A stretch of DNA of 64,000 nt, from assembly GCF_010389155.1 (NCBI RefSeq), contig NC_057765.1, positions 22,074,980-22,138,979 of the forward strand. Reading direction: 5' to 3'. The first letter of the stretch is position 1, and each line of letters starts with the position of its first letter. The position numbers were made by a program, and so were the translations under genes. The notes under the pieces are model-generated. The model did not search any database, was not told where the DNA came from, and saw only the letters and a program-made list of their open reading frames with translations. Origin of the DNA: Erigeron canadensis. Taxonomy: Eukaryota; Streptophyta; Magnoliopsida; Asterales; Asteraceae. This document shows, piece after piece, positions 57,809 through 64,000 of this stretch.

Positions 57809-58860
57809 TCTATAATATATATAATCTAATGTTATCTTATAAAACATTTTGTTATTTTTTCAAATCTCAATTAAGTAATTGAGATTATCTAAATTACCCT
57901 TCTTTATTCACTAATTTAAACATCTCTACCTAATCTATATCTTTATCTATCTATATCTATAATCTATAATATCTTATAAAGTATTTTGCCCTTTTTTAAA
58001 ATTTCAAAAGATGATTTGAACTACCTAAATTACCTTTCTTTTTTATTCACTAATTTAAACATCTCTACCTAATATACCTATAATACCCTTAAATATCAAT
58101 CATTCATTTTTCTCTCTCCTCAAATCTCAACCACTCATTTTTTTTCTCTATCATCCATAAATCAGTTTATTCCTATAATTCATTCAAAATTTTTTATCTC
58201 AAAAACCGTATATCAATAAATTATAAAAATTGTATGAGTGTTCTTAAAATTTCATGTTCTTTCATTAAAGATATCATTCGATATACTTTCGACGAATTTT
58301 TAAATCCGAGGGCAGAGCCCGTACGGTTAAGGTATTTGGCTATCATACTCTATGACTTAACCTATATATCACCCTTACCATCTCACCGTTGCAACGCATA
58401 GGCACTATCTCTCATACATTATAAAGGAGGAACCCCTTTTTTGAAAATCTCAATTCATGATTTAAAGTATCTAAAATACTCATCTTTTTAATTTACTAAT
58501 TTAAACATCTCTACCTAATATACTTATGATAACCTTAAATCTCAACCACTCATTTTTTTTTCTCTCCTCAAATCTCAACCATTCATTTTTTTCTCTCTCA
58601 TCTATAAATCATTTTATTTCTCTAATTCATTCAAAAAATTTTATCCCAAAAACCGTATATCGATAAATTATAAAAAGTGTATGGGTGTTCTTAAAATTTC
58701 AAGCTCTTTCATTAGAGATGTCATTCGATATACTTTCGACGAATTTTTCAATCCGATGACGGAGCTCGTACGACTAAGACATTTGGCTATCATACTCTAT
58801 GACTTGACCTATCACCCCCATCATCTCACTGTCGCAACGCGCGGTCACTATCTCTCGTAT
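57809..58860 (+). mobile_element. Helitron-like repeats, tandem modules
   Basis: A TC start (TCTATAATATATATAATC) follows an A. Two modules of about 450 bp (about 57950-58415 and 58418-58860) are alike along their length; each ends with a GC-rich arm (TTGCAACGCATAGGCAC and CGCAACGCGCGGTCAC) and CTCTC(A/G)T, close to the plant Helitron 3' end. The terminal CTRR is degenerate. No Rep/helicase gene, so non-autonomous. Confidence 0.55.
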
Positions 58861-59262
58861 AAGGTATCAACTGATCAAAAAGTATCGTGTTGGTTATGAG
58901 AATCCATGTATACAAAAATGGATTTTTTTTTAAATCTACCAACAAACTAAAACAGGATTGTGATATTGTTTGAACGACAAATGGTGTATTACTTGAATGA
59001 CAAGTGTCCCTTTTAATATTTTTAATTAAATCAAATTAAAATCCCAATTAAATTCTACTTACCTTTTAAATTATAATTGTTAAAACATATTTGTACATAT
59101 CGAAAATATATCCACTCATAATATACTAAATCAAACAACTTCCAATTCCAAATAAAAAAAAAGTGCCGCTCCAAAATATTTTCTCTTATCAAACCCTCTC
59201 CGAAAAAACAATTATGATTTATCAATTTTTAATATGTACATATCCATTAATGTAAAAAGATA
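58861..59262. other. AT-rich spacer
   Basis: No gene, hairpin or repeat worth naming was seen. Confidence 0.3.
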
Positions 59263-59469
59263 TCTATACTATCTTATAATAATTATCACATTTTCTCTCA
59301 TAAAAGGGTTAGATGCAAAATTATCACTTTTAAAATATCTCCACTATATCTTTACATCAATTACTTACACCCACCACCAACAATAATTCGTCGCCACCAC
59401 GACCGCCGTCACCACTACCAGTCGTCGTCATGACTAAACCGTCGTCGCATCACGCGGGTACAATGCTAG
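59263..59469 (+). mobile_element. Short non-autonomous Helitron (207 bp)
   Basis: It starts TCTATACTATCTTATAA after an A and ends GCATCACGCGGGTACAATGCTAG before a T: TC...CTAG ends, a GC-rich arm about 12 bp before the end, and A/T insertion flanks. The interior has a (C)ACCACC-rich patch. Confidence 0.7.
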
Positions 59470-61006
59470 TAAAGTTAAATAAACATAGATTTATTAAAAA
59501 ACGTGAACATAAAAACTCCATAATTGTTTGGGTCTGAGAGTTTTTTTTCCTTCGAGTTAAGTCATTAATATTTCTATCATGTATTAACTCAATATGAATT
59601 AACTCATTAATATTTTAAGACATAAGAGATAACGAAAATAAAAACAAAATAGAAATTGTATCTACTTTTAGTAGTTTTATATCTTATTTACTTTATGTTT
59701 AAACTATTATTTTATGGATAATAACATAGTAAATAATATTAATATTGCTAACTTTCAATCTTAATCTTGACATTATCTTCCTATAGATAAGGTTTTTTTG
59801 TATTAAATATTGTTATATTTTTTATAATTAATCTTCCTAATATTTCATTCTAAAAATCTACTTAATAATATAATCAAGAAACATGGTATTATTAAAAGAT
59901 AGATTCAAAGAAAAAGAGAAATTAATTTTAAATACTGTAAGTGAATTACAACTTTTAAGACTAATAAGTTGATTGCAAATATGATTACATGTAAAACATT
60001 TGAACTTATTCAATGTTTTACTTTTCCTAGTAACTTTTTTTTAAAATTTATTGGCATTTTTGTTTGTATAAGTCTATCAAAACTTCTTTTGTAAACTATC
60101 AAAACCTTTTTTTATAACGTTAGATAAGTTAAAACTTTAATATGATACTTACACCATTTAAATTAATTTTCCTAGATTACATTAACACTATATATTATCC
60201 GGTTTTTAATATCATACAAAAATTATCATTTACGATATATATATATATATAACAAATCCATACATCGTACGGTTATTAAGACTAGTAAATGTATATATTG
60301 GTGTAAGTTTGCTAAGCGCGCGTAAGGCTAGATATATGGGTCAATTTGTATAAAAATTTCATGTCATTTACACGAAAGTTGTTTGCAACTTGTCTCGGTC
60401 AAAATCAAATGTAACTAAATAACATATTAGCCAGTCAAAGTCGGTTACAAAATACATGCCATTTACACAAAACTTGTAGGAGTCAAAGTCAAAAAATATT
60501 ACACTAAAAGTTCCATGCCATTTATGTTTTTCTGAAAAGTGTGGATCATTCGCTTGCAATAGGATATCTAGTTTAGGTTGTCTTAACTGGATATATGCTA
60601 GACTGTCACCTCACCCTTAATACCTTGTAGAAGGAAAATCCATCAATTATATTTCATAAATACACAACATTTAATTGAGATAGAACCTTACCCTCTCAGC
60701 AAGACTCAAACTTGAGTCTTGCATCACTGAGAAACTTGTGTGAGATAACTTATATCGCTATTTGTTCTTCGGTTCCATGCCATTTATGTAACACCAAAGC
60801 TTTCAATGAATGCTACAATGTATTTACAATAAGTTTATTAAAGTATCTTTATAAGTTGTGTTGAAATTTAAAATTAAAAAACAAAAAGAGAGATACGAAT
60901 TATTTTAAAGCTTAAATTAAAAAATAAAATAAAATCATGCTTCGTTATATAGATCGTATAATTTTAGTCAAGAATTTGGGAGGAGATTTCTTTAGGTTAA
61001 TCTTGA
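59470..61006. other. AT-rich DNA with a further Helitron-like 3' end
   Basis: A CCATACATCGTACGG arm followed by CTAGT (60282-60286) resembles another Helitron end; its start was not found. There is a (TA)n run (about 60234-60251) and a 22-bp inverted repeat at 60700-60721 (CAAGACTCAA/TTGAGTCTTG). No gene. Confidence 0.4.
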
Positions 61007-61079
61007 CCCTTGAATGAAAATCAATGGTTAAAATTCAAAAATCATTTTTGAATTTTGATTCTTGATTTTCATCTAAAGG
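61007..61079. repeat. Foldback (MITE-like) of about 73 bp
   Basis: The arms (about 61007-61042 and 61044-61079) are inverted copies agreeing at roughly 30 of 36 positions, with TGAAAATCAA and AAATTCAAAAAT blocks. Family unknown. Confidence 0.55.
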
Positions 61080-61688
61080 TTAAAATTACCCTAACATGAC
61101 TAGTAATGTTAACGTAACGTGAAAGAATTTTTTCCCAAAAATTCAATGGTGGATAAAAACCACATTGATAGGATGTCCTAGACAAAGAATACCCTATTAC
61201 TAGGAAAAGTGTAGAAGTTATCTTTGTGTGAAATCCTTTTCTTTGGCTAACGGTTACTTTGACATTTGATGGCCTAAGTTTTATTGTGTGTTTTTATTTT
61301 ATTTTTGTTTTTTTTCTGAAGGGAAATTAATGCAAAGAAAAGAAGAATTGAGAATCAAAGTTTTTGAAACTAACGAATGTAACGTACTTCCGTGTAGTTA
61401 ATACCTAATAGATATGGTTAAAAGAACAATATGTTAAATTTGTTTATAGGCTCATTAGACCAAGCGGAGTGAGCGAACCATAGGGCGAACTATCCCACTT
61501 TTTGCCGATTTTCCCCCTAAACCGGCCCCGAGGGGCGAACCTGGTGTAGGGCGAGCCTCACACATCGCTCATTGTGGCTTTGACCAACTCCAAAACCCTA
61601 AAATCTCACACCACCCCATACACTTCAAGCGGCTACCTCCTTCTTCTTTTTTCTTTTTCTTTTTTAAACTTCCTGCAGACATATAAAT
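61080..61688. other. AT-rich DNA; GC-rich patch at 61455-61570
   Basis: The patch has repeated GGGCGAAC/GGGCGAGC motifs (AGGGCGAAC near 61492, AGGGGCGAACC near 61530, AGGGCGAGCC near 61548), perhaps a small repeat element. No gene seen. Confidence 0.3.
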
Positions 61689-62278
61689 TAGGGCTATCAA
61701 TGGGTTCGGGTTCTGTTTGGCGGGTTGAAAAACTCTGACCCTAACCAAACCCATTAAAAGTTTCAGGTTAGACATTTTTAACCCCTACCCACAACCCGTC
61801 AACCCATGACCCAACCCATATGACCTGATAAGCAAATATATATAAATATATAATTGAATAAATCAACCAATATAAAGCTCTATCATTGATGTGTACGTTG
61901 AAAACAAAAAGTACCAAAAAAAAAGAAATACGATGGTATTGTTAGAACTAGGTACAAAGTTAATAAACTTACCGTCTCACCCAACATCAGTTAGTATCTC
62001 ACAAAATTTTGACATTCTTTTATTTTAGATGTGAAGTTACTTTAGATTAAATATATAGAAAATGAGAATATGACGTATGTATAAGTAGATAGTAAGTATA
62101 AAAAATTATATGTAAATCAAATATTTTTAAGATATTGGGTTGGCGGGTCGACCTGACAACTCAACCCGAACCGAACTTGAAAAATTTCAAGTTGGCGGGT
62201 TGGTGGGTCGAAACTCCCCAACCCTAACCTGACTTTTTTCGGGTTTGGTTTCGGGTTGGTTCGAGATTGACAGCCTTA
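61689..62278. mobile_element. hAT-like TIR element (about 590 bp), non-autonomous
   Basis: It starts TAGGGCTATCAAT and ends ATTGACAGCCTTA, imperfect inverted repeats, with GGGTTCGGGTT / AACCCGAA-type sub-terminal repeats at both ends. Such GGGCTGTCAAT ends with GGGTTGGG runs are common in plant hAT-type MITEs. I could not match an 8-bp target duplication. Confidence 0.5.
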
Positions 62279-62387
62279 ATATCATATATATATATATATA
62301 ACCCAAAACCCATTTATTTTTTATATATAACCATATATATATACACACACACACTACACCCACAACACTTTCACATATCATGATATT
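62279..62387. repeat. TA and CA microsatellite stretch
   Basis: (TA)n at about 62284-62301, TATATATA(CA)n at about 62330-62353. Confidence 0.8.
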
Positions 62388-62749
62388 GGAACATTCGGGT
62401 TTTTGAAAAAGCGTTGCAAAGTTATTAGTTTTTCCTCACGGTACTTGGACAAGGAGAGGATGCATGACGTGATATATACGTGTATTATTTTACACAACAT
62501 GATATTGGGGGATGAATATAAAGCTTTTTGTCAAACTTCAACAATGAAGACCCGACATTAGACACGCAGTATTGGGAACAAGAGACTCCAATGGAGCAAC
62601 AAATCGTGAATTCAGATGTCGTTCGGAATAGCCAAATCCACAACATGTTCATAGCGGATTTGGTAGACCACCTGTGGGAAAACAACACGACAAATCAAGA
62701 ACAATACGTGCCACTGGAAGTCGATGACTACTTTAGCAATGATGATTAG
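62388..62749 (+). pseudogene. PIF/Harbinger transposase remnant (HARBI1/ALP1-like), C-terminal end
   Basis: From 62388 one frame reads FGFLKKRCKVISF, then RYLDKERMHDVIYTCIILHN and DEYKAFC. This is the end of the DDE nuclease domain of Harbinger-type transposases and their domesticated relatives (ALP1-like), where (C)IILHNMI is a hallmark. A frameshift near 62535 moves the frame to 62528-62749, which carries the usual C-terminal tail (IADLVDHLWENN) and stops at 62747-62749. The catalytic core is missing; the upstream side is a microsatellite. It is a truncated pseudogene, not an active gene. Confidence 0.72.
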
Positions 62750-63833
62750 TTTTTAGGTTTTTAATTTTAGTATTGTATGGAATAATTTTTGGATTTTTAT
62801 TTTTATGTTTAGTATTTTAAATTTTAATGTCTTGGATTTTTTTATAAATAATATGGAAATTACAAAAACAAAAAATAAAATAAAACCAATCATTGGAAGT
62901 GTCACATGACACAGATTGTCTCCCCTTAAAAACTCACTCATTTTCATTTTTTTTAGGAAGGGGGGGGGGGGGGGGGACTCTTTATACCCTACATGTCATA
63001 TGACACACTCCCCCTCCCTTTTCCCACACTTACCACTCCCTTTAATCTTAGAGTGAACACTTGAACGGTACGTTGGTATGGATGAGTTACAAGTAAAATA
63101 GACCTGTAAAAAGTCATTATTTTATGGTTTCAAATTTCAATTGTGCAATAGTTAGAATAAACCAGTAGTGAGCAAAAGCAAGGATGACAATTGGCAAGTG
63201 GTGCTGGTGGGTAAGAGTAAGACCATCGTGATCGTGGGAAATTTTTCATGGGGTTCATGCAATACTTCATCACCCCTTGGTTATTAGGCATCTCCAATCT
63301 TGTAGAATGAAAGACTTATTTTGTGAAAAAAAGTTTTATAAAAGGTTGATACCATTAGGTAAAAATACTTATTTGATTAAAAGGTTGAAAAACCTAAACC
63401 TTTTGGCCAATAGGAATTTAAATAAAGAAAAACTTTTAAAAAGCATTTCCATTGGAGTGACAACTTTTTTTGGGTTGAAGTTAATGGAATGACAATTTGA
63501 GAAAATAAAAAGCTATTAATGACTAAATGTTATTGAGGATGCTCTTAGTTTATTACATATAGTGTATAGTTGTAACTATATTATATTGTATATTATATAT
63601 TATATTAAAGTAAAACAATATGAATAATAACTCACCTGGTTACTATTCGCTCATGTCACAACCCGTATCATTATTTTAATTTTGGCATTTCACATCCTGT
63701 TTGTTTTTTTATTACTTGTTATTTTTTTATTTTTCACACTTTTTACTATTGGTTCATCAAATCTTTATACCCCACATGTCACATGACACACTCCCCCTCC
63801 CTTTTCCCACACTTACCACTCCCTTTAATCTTA
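62750..63833. other. Intergenic DNA with a duplicated 70-bp block
   Basis: A G17 run at 62960-62976. A block of about 70 bp (CATATGACACACTCCCCCTC...CTTTAATCTTA) occurs at about 62980-63051 and again at about 63763-63833, same direction. Between them a 71-codon frame (63277-63492) has no recognisable product. The first copy is preceded by a TGTCACATGACA-like palindrome. Confidence 0.5.
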
Positions 63834-64000
63834 TGTGAAAACGTGTTTCAGCACGTTCCCGGATCGATTAACACGAGATCTATACAATCATAGATGTGCG
63901 GAATCCGTCTATGATCGTCTTTAGGGTTAATTAATGATTATCATGATAAACACACATGAAGATAATAAGAACAGGAGATAAACATGAAAAATACTATCAT
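63834..64000. repeat. Start of a second LTR y, cut by window end
   Basis: TGTGAAAACGTGTTTCAGC... matches 25204-25370 with few changes. No PBS lies to its left, so this is the outer end of an element to the right. By analogy it would be a minus-strand 3' LTR. Confidence 0.85.

Noticed and set aside
60700..60721. Terminator-like hairpin
   Set aside because: An inverted repeat without a downstream gene or a U-tract context, and such terminators are not used by plant Pol II.
62960..62976. G17 run, and the C13 run at 26564, as functional motifs
   Set aside because: Long homopolymers are common slippage or assembly artefacts; nothing around them suggests function.
63277..63492. 71-codon frame
   Set aside because: Lys/Leu-rich translation of AT-rich DNA; no domain or conserved context.

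Overview
The window is plant nuclear DNA made almost entirely of nested, decayed transposable elements. I found no convincing host gene, rRNA, tRNA or CRISPR array. The retroelement families (Sirevirus-type Ty1/copia with envelope-like genes, TNT1-like copia, Ty3/gypsy gag, Helitrons, PIF/Harbinger) point to a repeat-rich eudicot. An asterid such as a member of the daisy family is my impression from the protein style, not a proof.

Layout. 1-348 is a Ty3/gypsy gag fragment on the minus strand. 658-12353 is element A, a Sirevirus with its 5' LTR, PBS, broken gag, a protease fused to RT-RNase H by an internal deletion, and an envelope-like gene; its 3' end is lost. 12354-15949 holds unclassified repeats and the LTR of another copia element (G). 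15949-35848 is element D, a second Sirevirus family, with gag, pol and a long envelope-like gene. D is interrupted inside its integrase by a composite minus-strand Sirevirus insertion (20447-27969) carrying two different LTR types. 36025-57376 is element C, an old TNT1-like copia on the minus strand with GTTCT target duplications. C is split by element B (38674-53084), a fuller sister of A with GCTAT target duplications. 57382-63833 is AT-rich DNA with Helitron-like repeats, small foldbacks, a TIR element and a Harbinger transposase remnant. An LTR matching the one at 25204 begins at 63834 and runs out of the window.

Order of events, from LTR differences counted by eye: C is oldest (about 20 differences over 446 bp), and D (about 14 over 676) and B (about 8 over 296) came later. 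Removing D, C and B rejoins 15654-15948, 35854-36024 and 57382 onward into one older stretch.

The most interesting signal is in the envelope-like genes. In A and B the gene downstream of pol has what looks like its own transcription unit: TGACGTCA palindromes, a TATA box, a telo-box, a leader intron ending in TGTGCAG just before the ATG, and in B a second intron whose donor and acceptor keep the reading frame. The same TGACGTCA palindromes sit upstream of the TATA box in the LTR. Element D has a comparable G-box/TATA/telo-box arrangement upstream of its own envelope-like gene. Three families also share a gag stop codon followed 13-16 nt later by TGTGCAG at the start of pol.
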